Assembly (NCBI RefSeq): GCF_017741935.1
Contig: NZ_JAGHMH010000009.1
Span: forward strand, 1 to 64,000
Length of the DNA: 64,000 nt
Direction of reading: 5' to 3'
Origin: Rhizobium sp. 16-449-1b
Lineage (GTDB): Bacteria; Pseudomonadota; Alphaproteobacteria; Rhizobiales; Rhizobiaceae
Below, piece after piece: positions 25,862-33,628 of the stretch (within the stretch, counting starts at the first letter, position 1; every line of letters begins with the position of its first letter). The position numbers were made by a program, and so were the translations under genes. Below the pieces are notes generated by a model that saw only the letters and a list, made by a program, of their open reading frames with translations, ran no database searches and was not told where the DNA came from.

Positions 25862-25881
25862 ATCGAACTGAACGGTTCGGT
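25862..25881. promoter_or_regulatory. TetR-type operator, copy 1 (imperfect)
   Basis: ATCGAACTGAACGGTTCGGT has 8-4-8 layout with 6 of 8 arm positions paired. It matches copy 2 at 25922-25941 in both arms. TTGACA (25886-25891) follows directly, so binding here would cover the -35 side of a plus-strand promoter for the TetR gene and the leader of the efflux genes. Confidence 0.65.
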
Positions 25882-25921
25882 TTAGTTGACATAGAGCCTT
25901 TTTACGTTCATATCAAGATGT

Positions 25922-25941
25922 ATCGAACCACCCGGTTCGAT
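25922..25941. promoter_or_regulatory. TetR-type operator, copy 2 (perfect)
   Basis: ATCGAACC and GGTTCGAT are perfect eight-base inverted arms around ACCC. The site lies 45 bases before the TetR start and is centred 60 bases from copy 1. Both sites are in the 154-base gap between the divergent efflux and regulator genes, which is the expected place for TetR autoregulation and efflux repression. Confidence 0.8.
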
Positions 25942-25985
25942 TTTGTTAACGAAACATTCGCATGTGCGAATATGGTTAAGGAGCT

Positions 25986-26657
25986 ATGACAGACTTTTCC
26001 GACGTGTCAGTGGAGGAATCGACATCTGCAGGAGGCAGATGGGCCGCGGGTGAAGATCCCGCAAAACGCAAACAGATTCTCGACGGCGCCCGCCGCGCGT
26101 TCATGAAGTACGGCTTCGATGCCGCCAGCATGAACGACATCACGCGCGAGGCCGGCGTTTCGAAGGGTACGCTCTACGTATACTTCGCCAACAAGGAAGA
26201 GCTGTTCGCCGCGATGATCGAGAGCGAACGCGCCGCCTTCGTTGCCGCGATGCGCACCACGCTTGCCGAGCGCGAGGACGTAGAAACCGGTCTCCATGAT
26301 TTCGGCATGGATTTCATCGCCCATATGACCGACGAGAAGGTCATCAGCGCCATGCGCACCGTGCTCGGTGTTCGCGACCGCATGCCGGCGCTCTGTCAGC
26401 GTTTTTTCAACGGTCCGGAAAACCTGCGCACCATTCTGCGCGATTATCTCATTCGCTATGTCGAAGCCGGCCAGCTCAATATCGGCGACATCGAACTTGC
26501 GGCCGCCCAGTTCCTCGATCTCTCCAGCGGCAGCTTCTTCAAGTTCCGCCTGTTTGGCAGCATGGAAAAGCCGCCATCGAAGGAAGAGGCGGAGCGCGTC
26601 ATCAATGGCGCCGTGCGCATGTTCATGGCGACCTATGGGGTCTCCAACAAGCGCTGA
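25986..26657 (+). CDS. TetR/AcrR-family repressor of the efflux pair
   Basis: A 223-residue regulator. The N-terminal DNA-binding domain (RRAFMKYGFDAASMNDITREAGVS then KGTLYVYFANKEELF, residues 35-75) is a canonical TetR helix-turn-helix. The rest is an alpha-helical ligand domain of the AcrR C-terminal type. It is divergent from the emrA/emrB-like pair, and two related 20-base inverted repeats stand in the shared promoter region. By family behaviour it should repress the pump until a drug-like ligand binds. An AAGGAG ribosome site lies right before the ATG. Confidence 0.92.
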   Translation: MTDFSDVSVEESTSAGGRWAAGEDPAKRKQILDGARRAFMKYGFDAASMNDITREAGVSKGTLYVYFANKEELFAAMIESERAAFVAAMRTTLAEREDVETGLHDFGMDFIAHMTDEKVISAMRTVLGVRDRMPALCQRFFNGPENLRTILRDYLIRYVEAGQLNIGDIELAAAQFLDLSSGSFFKFRLFGSMEKPPSKEEAERVINGAVRMFMATYGVSNKR

Positions 26658-26669
26658 CATCCCGCATCA

Positions 26670-26695
26670 GGACCGTTCCGGCACAGGAGCGGTCC
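26670..26695 (+). terminator. Weak terminator hairpin after the TetR gene
   Basis: GGACCG (26670-26675) pairs with CGGTCC (26690-26695), with partial pairing of CGTTCC/GGAGCG inside. No T-run follows, so the call is tentative. Confidence 0.4.
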
Positions 26696-26847
26696 CCGCG
26701 CACCCCGCCTGGCTGACCGTGGCCACGGAATAAAACCCCGCCGACTTTCGTATACTCCCTTGCGCGCTTTCCAAGACATGCTTGCCAAGCAAAGACGCGC
26801 GATTACATTCGAGCGACCGCTAATGTGGCGCAAAGGGATATACATAG

Positions 26848-27612
26848 ATGCAAGACATCATGATGCTCGTGCAGGACCCGGCCGCCTGGGTGGCCCTCGT
26901 CACCCTGGTGGTGATGGAAGTGGTCCTCGGGATCGACAATCTCATCTTCATTTCCATTCTCACCAACAAGCTTCCACCTGAAACCCGCGAAAAGGCCCGC
27001 AAGCTCGGCATCGGCCTGGCTCTGATCATGCGCCTGGCGCTGCTCGGCACCGTCGCCTGGATCGTCAAGCTGACGACGCCGGTCTTCGAAGTCTTCGGCC
27101 ACGGCTTCTCGTGGAAGGACATGATCCTGATTGCCGGCGGTCTCTTCCTGCTCTGGAAGGCGACCAAGGAAATCCACCACACCGTGGACCCTGTCGACCA
27201 CGAGAACGACGCGGCGTCGGCTGCTGTCGTCGCGAGCTTCACCGCCGTCATCGGCCAGATCCTGGTTCTCGACCTGGTCTTCTCCGTCGACAGCATCATC
27301 ACCGCCGTCGGCATGACGCCGCACCTGCCGATCATGGTGATCGCCGTTATCGCAGCCGTCACGGTCATGCTGGTTGCCGCGACCCCGCTTGCCAACTTCA
27401 TCGAGAAGAACCCGACGATCGTCATGCTGGCGCTCGGCTTCCTGATGATGATCGGCATGACGCTGATCGCCGAAGGCATGGGCTTCCACGTGCCCAAGGG
27501 CTACGTCTACGCCGCCATGGCCTTCTCCGCCCTCGTCGAGGTGCTGAACATGCTGGCCCGCAACGCCAAGAAGAAAAAGCGCGGCGGCACCAGCAAGGAA
27601 ACCTTGCACTAA
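26848..27612 (+). CDS. TerC-family integral membrane protein
   Basis: A 254-residue protein with about seven membrane segments and both TerC signatures: [21 protein letters not shown] near residues 24-44 and [14 protein letters not shown] near 148. The conserved acidic residues in the membrane (Asp in GIDN and SVDS) are the metal-binding type seen in TerC/Alx proteins. Members export manganese or act in tellurite and metal stress. I looked for a yybP-ykoY manganese riboswitch upstream and did not see one. A short Lys-rich tail ends the protein. A perfect bidirectional terminator follows. Confidence 0.9.
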   Translation: MQDIMMLVQDPAAWVALVTLVVMEVVLGIDNLIFISILTNKLPPETREKARKLGIGLALIMRLALLGTVAWIVKLTTPVFEVFGHGFSWKDMILIAGGLFLLWKATKEIHHTVDPVDHENDAASAAVVASFTAVIGQILVLDLVFSVDSIITAVGMTPHLPIMVIAVIAAVTVMLVAATPLANFIEKNPTIVMLALGFLMMIGMTLIAEGMGFHVPKGYVYAAMAFSALVEVLNMLARNAKKKKRGGTSKETLH

Positions 27613-27615
27613 AAA

Positions 27616-27651
27616 CGAAACGGGCGCGGCCACCAGGCCGCGCCCGTTTCG
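27616..27651. terminator. Bidirectional terminator, perfect 16-pair stem
   Basis: CGAAACGGGCGCGGCC (27616-27631) pairs perfectly with GGCCGCGCCCGTTTCG (27636-27651) around ACCA. It lies between the convergent terC and dioxygenase genes and serves both. Confidence 0.85.
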
Positions 27652-27666
27652 CATCAGGGCCATCTT

Positions 27667-28602
27667 TCAGAGCATGTCGCCGAGCGTCCAGTGGTTCGCC
27701 CAGCGCGCATCGATCTCGTCCTCGACATTTTGAAAGCGGATATCGGTCGAAAGCCGGATCAGATGTTCAGCGCTGCGATTGGTGGTCGCCGCGTGGATCA
27801 TGTAGGGGCTGTGCAGCACCACATCGCCCGCCTCGTAGTCGGCGATCAGCCAGCGCGTATCGAAGCGCTCGGCCATTCCAGGCAGATCCTTCGACACCCA
27901 GCCGCCCTCGCTCATGTTCCTGTTATAGGCGCTGATCCGCTCCTCGGGCGAGAGCGCAACACTCTTCTCCGCAAACTCCACCTCCATCCGCTTGCCGATC
28001 GCATGCGAGCCCTCGAGATAAACCAGCCCTCCCATATCGACAGGCGTATCGCCGAGCGGGATCCAGGCCGTGACGATCCGGCTCGTTCCGCCGCGCAGAT
28101 AGACGAGATCGTAATGCGCGGGCGTCGCCGTCGGCGTGCCGGGGCGGGTGAAGCGCATGATCTTGCGCTTGTGGAGATAGGAGATGCCTGAAAGGAACGC
28201 ATCCATGAACCGCGTCAACCGAGGCTGCGCGCAAAACCCCTCATAAGCCGCCGAGCGCACCAGCGCCATCAGGATGCGGTCGGCCAGCTGCTTCTCGGGC
28301 TCGGCGCCAGAGACCAGCCCGAGTGCCGGGTCTGACCCCGCCTCGATCAGGCCGGACCGCGCCAGATGCGAAAACACCCATCCGCGAAACGCCAGCACGT
28401 CATCCCGCTTCAGGAACCCCTTCAGCCAGACATAGCCGTCCCGCTCATAGCGCTCGCGGATCGCTTCAAGCCCGACATCAGGATCCGTCGCCTCCAGCCG
28501 CCCCATGCGCTTCGGAGCGGTCGACAGGCGCTTGCCGTCGGCGAACAGCTCGATCGCCGGCGCGTCACGGGATTGAACAGCAAGACTTGACATTTCGATC
28601 AC
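27667..28602 (-). CDS. Phytanoyl-CoA dioxygenase family protein
   Basis: A 311-residue Fe(II)/2-oxoglutarate-dependent oxygenase. The iron ligands are visible as His-x-Asp in PAHYDLVYLRGG near residue 159 and the distal His in HSPYMIHAATTN near 270, followed by the oxoglutarate-binding Arg in IRLSTDIRF near 284. GDVVLHSP is a usual family string. It probably hydroxylates a small molecule; the substrate is unknown, and phytanoyl-CoA itself is not implied. GGGAGGTGATC precedes the ATG at 28602. It is divergent from an AraC-type gene 83 bases away, which is its likely activator. Confidence 0.86.
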   Translation of the reverse strand: MIEMSSLAVQSRDAPAIELFADGKRLSTAPKRMGRLEATDPDVGLEAIRERYERDGYVWLKGFLKRDDVLAFRGWVFSHLARSGLIEAGSDPALGLVSGAEPEKQLADRILMALVRSAAYEGFCAQPRLTRFMDAFLSGISYLHKRKIMRFTRPGTPTATPAHYDLVYLRGGTSRIVTAWIPLGDTPVDMGGLVYLEGSHAIGKRMEVEFAEKSVALSPEERISAYNRNMSEGGWVSKDLPGMAERFDTRWLIADYEAGDVVLHSPYMIHAATTNRSAEHLIRLSTDIRFQNVEDEIDARWANHWTLGDML

Positions 28603-28685
28603 CTCCCAAGCGAATATCGCAGTGCTTTATCGCCTGCACCAGGGAGGAAGACCATGGACGGAAGAACGGGCTGGACTTTTCGCTC

Positions 28686-29516
28686 ATGAATGACGCCACA
28701 ATCGCGCTCTACCGCTCCCCTCCATCAGGCGCCACCAGCCTGGCCGTCACAGGCTTCGGCCGCCAGCGCGTCACCAGTCGGCTGAAGAACCGCAGGCTAC
28801 CGACACATGCCGTCGTGATGGTGGAGCGCGGACACGGGTGGCTGCAGAGCGACAAGGCGGGAACGTTCGAGATATCCGGCCCGGCGCTCTTCTGGCTGCC
28901 GACCGGGACGGTGCACGGCTATGGCCCCGATCCGGGCGAAAGCTGGGACGAGCGCTGGGCGCTGTTTTCAGGCGCCCTCGCCGACGAGTGGCTCCGCCAG
29001 CGCCTGATCGACGAGGCTGCACCCATGGTGCCGCTCGAAAACCCGCGCGAGATGCGACACCTCTTCACCACGCTGCAGGACGAGTTCGCCGAAGACAATC
29101 CGCTCGGCCTCGCCGCGTCGGCCGCGACCCTCTACCGGATCGTCATCGAAGCCGCCCGCCAGACATCCCGTGCGACCGCAAGTGCCAAGACGGACGCGAC
29201 GATCGAGAAGGTGGTGGAAGCGCTGGAAGAGCGGGCGTTCGCGCCAGTCGACATGACGGCACTCGCCTCGGAATTCGGCCTATCGCCGGCGACGCTGCGG
29301 CGCCGTTTCGCGGCCGCGACCGGGCTGTCGCCCAAGGCCTTCCAGCTGCGCCTGCGTATCGACCAGGCCAAGCAGCTGCTGACGACGTCGGACCTTGCGA
29401 TCGAGGCGATCGCAAGCACGATCGGCCTCGACGACGCCTTTTATTTCTCGCGGCTGTTCCAGGATCGCGAACGGTGCTCGCCTAGCGAATTTCGCTGCCG
29501 GCACCGTCGCGCCTGA
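28686..29516 (+). CDS. AraC-family transcriptional regulator
   Basis: A 276-residue regulator with an N-terminal cupin-like sensor (HAVVMVERGHGWLQSD near 41, LFWLPTGTVHGYGP near 68) and a C-terminal double helix-turn-helix (MTALASEFGLSPATLRRRFAAATG and LAIEAIASTIGLDDAFYFSRLFQ, residues 183-260). The frame is open to 28323, but that part overlaps the divergent dioxygenase gene, so the ATG at 28686 is used; its ribosome site is weak. Its position back to back with the phytanoyl-CoA dioxygenase-like gene suggests it activates that gene in response to the substrate. Confidence 0.87.
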   Translation: MNDATIALYRSPPSGATSLAVTGFGRQRVTSRLKNRRLPTHAVVMVERGHGWLQSDKAGTFEISGPALFWLPTGTVHGYGPDPGESWDERWALFSGALADEWLRQRLIDEAAPMVPLENPREMRHLFTTLQDEFAEDNPLGLAASAATLYRIVIEAARQTSRATASAKTDATIEKVVEALEERAFAPVDMTALASEFGLSPATLRRRFAAATGLSPKAFQLRLRIDQAKQLLTTSDLAIEAIASTIGLDDAFYFSRLFQDRERCSPSEFRCRHRRA

Positions 29517-29521
29517 TCAGA

Positions 29522-30067
29522 TCAGCCGGCTGCCAGTTCCTTGTCGATCGCCTGCACCAGTCGCTGGTCGTCGGCGGTTACATCGGGCGCGAAGCGGGCG
29601 ACGACCTTGCCGTCGCGGCCGATCAGGAACTTCTCGAAATTCCAGAGAACGCCGGTGTCGCCCTCGACTGCGAGACCAAAGCCGCTCAGCTTTTCGCGCA
29701 TCGGCCCTTCGCCCGTGCTCGGCAGGTCCAGCCCCGTCAGCAGCTTGTAAAGCGGATGCTGATCGTCGCCCTTCACCGAGATCTTCGAGAAGATCGGGAA
29801 TTTGACGTCGTAGGTCAGCGTGCAGAATTCGACGATCTCCGCATCGGTGCCCGGCTCCTGGCCCTTGAAGTTGTTGGCCGGGAAGGCGGCGATGACCAAG
29901 CCGCGTTCGCGCTTGTCCTCGTAGAGCTTCTCCAGCCCTTCATACTGCGCCGTCAGCCCGCATTTCGAGGCGACGTTGACGACAAGCACAACCTTGCCCT
30001 TGTATTCGTTCAATGTGGTCTCGCGCCCATCGGCAAGCTTTACCGGCACGCTCAAAACATCGGTCAT
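29522..30067 (-). CDS. Glutathione peroxidase family protein (Cys type)
   Basis: A 181-residue thiol peroxidase reducing hydroperoxides in the cytoplasm. The peroxidatic Cys is in VVNVASKCGLTAQY near residue 36. The second motif reads FPANNFKGQEPG, so the usual FPCNQF is changed: the resolving-type Cys is Ala and the catalytic Gln is Asn. WNFEKFLIG near 149 keeps the conserved Trp. Such variants occur in other proteobacteria, but the changed tetrad may alter rate or reductant. GGAGATTG precedes two in-frame ATGs, 30070 and 30067; the second has better spacing. The stop is only five bases from that of the convergent AraC gene. Confidence 0.9.
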   Translation of the reverse strand: MTDVLSVPVKLADGRETTLNEYKGKVVLVVNVASKCGLTAQYEGLEKLYEDKRERGLVIAAFPANNFKGQEPGTDAEIVEFCTLTYDVKFPIFSKISVKGDDQHPLYKLLTGLDLPSTGEGPMREKLSGFGLAVEGDTGVLWNFEKFLIGRDGKVVARFAPDVTADDQRLVQAIDKELAAG

Positions 30068-30214
30068 CATCAATCTCCAATATGAAATACCGCCGCGGAA
30101 GCTATACCCGCACGCAGGTTTGTCCAGCGCGGAAAATCGCCCGCTGGCAAAATCGCCCAAACCATCTAATTTTGAGGGGAAAGGCGCGGGCGCCATCTGG
30201 GGGATCGGGCGGGG

Positions 30215-30982
30215 ATGATCGGGATGTCTCGGGAAGTGTTTTTGGCAGCCTTTATCTGCGCCTGCCTGATCGCAGCTTCGATCGGCACCATGCTCAGCTA
30301 TCACAGGCTGCCGAGCCACCACCGGCAGGAAGAGACCAATGCCGTTGTGCGCCTGGTGGCCAACATCTTCGTGGTCATGACCTCGCTGGTCTTCAGCCTG
30401 ATGATCAATTCGGCGAAGAACACCTTCGAGGGCATCGACAGCAACGTCCACAGCTTCGCCACCGAGATCATTCTCTTCGACCAGACGCTTCGAACCTACG
30501 GGCTGGAAGCCAACGAGACCAAGCGGCGGCTTTTCACCTATGTGGAGATTGCACTGGGCAACGTTCCGCCGTCCAGCGATCCGCTGGTGAAAGGCGACCC
30601 TGCCGCCGAATTCGCCTTGAACGAAGTGGGCAACAGCCTGGCGCTGCTCACCCCTGATGATCCCGGCCATATCGCGCTGCTGAACAATGCCCGCCAACAG
30701 TATCAGCGGATCGTCGAGCAGCGCTGGGTCCTCGTCGAGCAATCCGAAGGCGTCATCCCGAGGCCGCTGATCGCCATGCTGGCGACATGGCTGATCCTGA
30801 TTTTCGCAAGTTTCGGCTATCGCGCGCCGAAGAACATCATCGTCGTTTCGATGTTCGTCATCGCCGCCGTCCTGATCTCGGCCTCGATCTATCTGGTGCT
30901 CGACATGGACATCCCCTTCAGCGGTCTCATCCAGATTTCCGACCTGCCGTTGCGCCGCGCGCTGGCCGAACTTCAGCGCTGA
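30215..30982 (+). CDS. Membrane protein, DUF4239/bestrophin-like
   Basis: A 255-residue inner membrane protein. Two hydrophobic segments lie at residues 8-28 and 46-68, and two more at about 185-205 and 212-235. A soluble alpha-helical stretch lies between the pairs. The string LVANIFVVMTSLVFSLMINSAKNTFE near 48 recalls DUF4239 proteins, sometimes called bestrophin-like. No catalytic motif is seen and the role is unknown. The gene stands alone, about 140 bases past the peroxidase start in divergent orientation. A tiny membrane peptide gene follows 48 bases downstream. Confidence 0.72.
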   Translation: MIGMSREVFLAAFICACLIAASIGTMLSYHRLPSHHRQEETNAVVRLVANIFVVMTSLVFSLMINSAKNTFEGIDSNVHSFATEIILFDQTLRTYGLEANETKRRLFTYVEIALGNVPPSSDPLVKGDPAAEFALNEVGNSLALLTPDDPGHIALLNNARQQYQRIVEQRWVLVEQSEGVIPRPLIAMLATWLILIFASFGYRAPKNIIVVSMFVIAAVLISASIYLVLDMDIPFSGLIQISDLPLRRALAELQR

Positions 30983-31030
30983 CCACAACCAAATGCGGAA
31001 CCATATCGCTGCTTGATCGGTTTGGTCCGT

Positions 31031-31150
31031 ATGAAGAGCACAGAAAAGAAAGCCCGCCGCGGCATGACGCGGTTCGTCGCCATCATCTTCACCGTCGCCG
31101 TGGTCATGGCCATGGTCTATTATTTCGGCTTCACCCCCGGCTCCGCCTGA
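31031..31150 (+). CDS. Small single-span membrane peptide (39 aa)
   Basis: A 39-residue open frame beginning MKSTEKKARRGMTRF and continuing into one hydrophobic helix (VAIIFTVAVVMAMVYYF) with a short polar end. The Lys/Arg-rich start followed by a single helix fits an inner membrane peptide with its N-terminus inside. The ribosome site is weak. The gene fits neatly in the gap between the DUF4239-like gene and a convergent small gene, with six bases between the stops. I do not recognise a family; the frame could be chance, though its composition argues for a real gene. Confidence 0.55.
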   Translation: MKSTEKKARRGMTRFVAIIFTVAVVMAMVYYFGFTPGSA

Positions 31151-31156
31151 CGGCTA

Positions 31157-31417
31157 TCATTTAGCCGGCTTGAACGTCCACTTCACGACATAGTCGCCGT
31201 TGCGCTTGGTCTTGATCTTGGTCTTGACCCTGACAGGACCGCCAATGGCCGCCTCCGCCGCCTCGAATGCCTGGCGTGCCTGCGCCATCGCGTCGTGATA
31301 GCTGGAGTTATCGCGCCGCGGGCTGTCCGCAATCGCCTTCAGCAGCGCGAGCGTATCGGGCGCCTTCTCATCCGGACGCTTGTTGCCCGCAGCGCCCTTG
31401 CGCGTCTCGTTACCCAT
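31157..31417 (-). CDS. Small basic hypothetical protein (86 aa)
   Basis: An 86-residue soluble protein. Residues 1-25 are charged and probably disordered. A helical part follows (LALLKAIADSP, DAMAQARQAFEAAEAAI), then a Lys-rich beta-like end KTKIKTKRNGDYVVKWTF. GGAGTGAGC directly precedes the ATG at 31417, so I use it rather than the one 30 bases upstream. I do not recognise a family. It is convergent with the 39-residue membrane peptide and divergent from the SLC13 permease. The clear ribosome site makes it likely to be expressed. Confidence 0.6.
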   Translation of the reverse strand: MGNETRKGAAGNKRPDEKAPDTLALLKAIADSPRRDNSSYHDAMAQARQAFEAAEAAIGGPVRVKTKIKTKRNGDYVVKWTFKPAK

Positions 31418-31573
31418 GCTCACTCCTCGGCGATACGATCCGCCCATCAGCGTCCATATACCGGCCGCGACCGAAATCTCAATGCGAACTCCCCCAGGCG
31501 CTGCATGCCCTCACGAATTTTGCCCGCCCTAACCCATTGAAGTGCATCGCGCGCGGCACAGTTATCCGCGAAG

Positions 31574-31591
31574 GCCGGGAAATCTCCCGGC
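31574..31591 (+). promoter_or_regulatory. Leader hairpin before the SLC13 gene
   Basis: GCCGGGA (31574-31580) and TCCCGGC (31585-31591) form a perfect seven-pair stem with loop AATC, 24 bases before the permease start. It would lie in the 5' leader. There is no T-run, so it is more likely a stability or translation element than a terminator. Confidence 0.4.
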
Positions 31592-31615
31592 TTCCGATCC
31601 AGTTCCCGGAAACGC

Positions 31616-33385
31616 ATGACAACACAGCAGATTCTCGCCTTCGGCGTCATTGGCCTGATGATGGCGGTCTTCATCTGGGACCGCTTTCGCTACGATCTCG
31701 TCGCCTGCTGCGCGCTGGTGCTGGCGATTGCCGTCGGCCTCGTGCCCTTCGACAAGGCCTTCTCCGGCTTCAGCGACGATATCGTCATCATCGTCGGCAG
31801 CGCGCTCGTGGTCAGCGCCGGCGTCGCCCGCTCCGGCATCGTCGATACCGCGATCAAGCGCTTCTTTCCCAATCTCGACACGCTGCATACCCAGCTCGCG
31901 CTGCTGCTCATCGTCGTCGCAGTGCTCTCGGCCTTCATCAAGAACATCGGCGCGCTGGCGATCATGATCCCGGTCGCCTTCCAGTTCGCCCGCAAGAGCG
32001 GCAAGTCGCCCTCGCTCTATCTGATGCCGATGAGCTTCGCGGCCCTTCTCGGCGGCCTGATGACGCAGATCGGCACCTCGCCCAACATCGTCGTCTCGCG
32101 CCTGCGCGGCGAGATCACTGGCACGCCCTTCACCATGTTCGACTTCACCCCCGTCGGCGCCACGCTGGCGCTGGTTGGCGTCGTCTTCCTGATCTTCTTC
32201 CACTGGCTGGTGCCTGAGAGAAAGAACGAAAACCCGTCGCTTGAGGAAGCGCTCGACGCCAAGGCCTATTTCTCCGAAGCCACCGTCGCGGAGGAATCGA
32301 CCGTCGAGGGCAAGCCGCTCAGCGATCTCATCAAGCTCGGCGACGGTGACGCCGTGGCGACCGCCATCCTGCGCGGCCACACCCGCCTCTCGCCCTTCCC
32401 CGACGTGGAACTCAGAAACGGCGACACGCTGTTGCTGGAAGGCAGCCCCGACGCGCTCGACCGCATCGTCTCCAACGCCAAGCTGAAACTCTCCGGCAAG
32501 CCGATCGCCGATCCTGCCGAGCGCAACGACCTCATCTCGATCGAGGCGATCGTCGCATCGGAATCACAGCTGGTCGGCTGGTCGGCACGGCAGCTGTCGC
32601 TGTCGAACCGCCGCAGCGTCAACCTGCTCGCCGTCTCCCGCAAGGGCCACCGGCTGAACGAGCGGCTGAGCGAGGTCCGCCTTCGCGCTGGCGACGTGCT
32701 GGTGCTGCAGGGCAACCGCCGCAATTTGCCCGCCTTCCTGCAGGAATTCGCCTGCCTACCGCTTGCCCAGCGCGACATCATGCTCGGCACCTCGCGTCGA
32801 GCCTATCTGCCGCTTTTGATCCTGCTCGCCGCCATGGCTGCCACCGCGACCGGCGTCGTGCCCGTCGCGACATCCTTCTTCTGCGCCGCACTTGCCATGG
32901 TCGTCTTCCGCGTCATCCCGCTGGTCGATGTCTACAAGGCGCTCGACGCGCCGATCCTGATCATGCTCGCAACGCTGATCCCGGTCTCCGACACGCTCCG
33001 GACCACGGGAGGAAGCGAGCTGATCGCCGGCTGGCTCGGACATCTCGCCGCCCAGATGCCGCATTACGGCGCGCTGGCGTTGATCCTGATCACCGCCATG
33101 GCCGTGACGCCCTTCCTCAACAACGCCGCCACCGTTCTCGTCATGGCGCCCATTGCCGCGAGCTTCGCCCAGACCCTCGGCTACAAGCCCGACGCCTTCC
33201 TGATGGCGGTGGCGATCGGTGCCGGCTGCGATTTCCTGACCCCGATCGGCCACCAGTGCAACACGCTGGTCTTCGGCCCCGGCGGCTATCGCTTCAGCGA
33301 TTACCCCCGCCTCGGCCTGCCGCTCTCCTTCCTGATCATCCTCGTCAGCGTACCGCTGCTGCTCTGGGTCTGGCCAGTAACTTAG
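31616..33385 (+). CDS. SLC13-family permease with two RCK-C (TrkA-C) domains
   Basis: A 589-residue membrane transporter of the divalent anion/sodium symporter group. N-terminal membrane segments (residues 5-195) include the TQIGTSPNIVVSRLR motif near 145. A soluble middle (about 210-380) holds two TrkA-C-like domains, marked by LRNGDTLLLEGSPDAL and VRLRAGDVLVLQGN. The C-terminal membrane half includes LNNAATVLVMAPIA near 500 and LTPIGHQCNTLVFGPGGYRFSDY near 541. Related proteins carry sulfate, dicarboxylates or other anions. The substrate here cannot be set. The gene stands alone with a hairpin in its leader. Confidence 0.87.
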   Translation: MTTQQILAFGVIGLMMAVFIWDRFRYDLVACCALVLAIAVGLVPFDKAFSGFSDDIVIIVGSALVVSAGVARSGIVDTAIKRFFPNLDTLHTQLALLLIVVAVLSAFIKNIGALAIMIPVAFQFARKSGKSPSLYLMPMSFAALLGGLMTQIGTSPNIVVSRLRGEITGTPFTMFDFTPVGATLALVGVVFLIFFHWLVPERKNENPSLEEALDAKAYFSEATVAEESTVEGKPLSDLIKLGDGDAVATAILRGHTRLSPFPDVELRNGDTLLLEGSPDALDRIVSNAKLKLSGKPIADPAERNDLISIEAIVASESQLVGWSARQLSLSNRRSVNLLAVSRKGHRLNERLSEVRLRAGDVLVLQGNRRNLPAFLQEFACLPLAQRDIMLGTSRRAYLPLLILLAAMAATATGVVPVATSFFCAALAMVVFRVIPLVDVYKALDAPILIMLATLIPVSDTLRTTGGSELIAGWLGHLAAQMPHYGALALILITAMAVTPFLNNAATVLVMAPIAASFAQTLGYKPDAFLMAVAIGAGCDFLTPIGHQCNTLVFGPGGYRFSDYPRLGLPLSFLIILVSVPLLLWVWPVT

Positions 33386-33504
33386 GAAGGCACCTGAGAC
33401 GTGACCGGATGGACGTGCCGAACTGGCGCAACCGACGGCGCGGGCGGCATTTTCCTTGACGTGTGCGGCCGAATATGGCCTTAAAGCCAGCCAAACGGAC
33501 AATT

Positions 33505-33539
33505 GGCCGGACAAGCGGGCGAAATGCCCTTTTCCGGCC
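33505..33539 (+). terminator. Possible nested hairpin between the SLC13 and gltX genes
   Basis: GGCCGG (33505-33510) pairs with CCGGCC (33534-33539), and inside it GGGC (33517-33520) pairs with GCCC (33526-33529). It lies 120 bases past the SLC13 stop and 90 bases before gltX. It may end the first transcript or sit in the gltX leader. The remainder of the 243-base gap shows no other feature. Confidence 0.4.
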
Positions 33540-33628
33540 GGTTTCCTGATCCAGTTATCTGCATTCTTAAGGCCGAGCGTTGCTTTCCCTCAGAAAGCCG
33601 TCCGGCATTTATTTGACGGGCACATAAA

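Noticed and set aside
22958..25885. A 975-codon open frame on the plus strand across the whole efflux pair
   Set aside because: It lies opposite the EmrB- and EmrA-like genes, which have clear family motifs. Long antisense frames are common in GC-rich genomes because stop codons are rare opposite biased codons. Its product is rich in Arg, His and Asp and resembles no family.
26700..26847. Possible yybP-ykoY manganese riboswitch before terC
   Set aside because: TerC genes often have one, but I could not find the conserved loop sequences or the expected paired arms here.
28323..28685. N-terminal extension of the AraC regulator
   Set aside because: It is antisense to the dioxygenase gene and very rich in Arg, Pro and Ala. 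The cupin-like sensor begins after the ATG at 28686.
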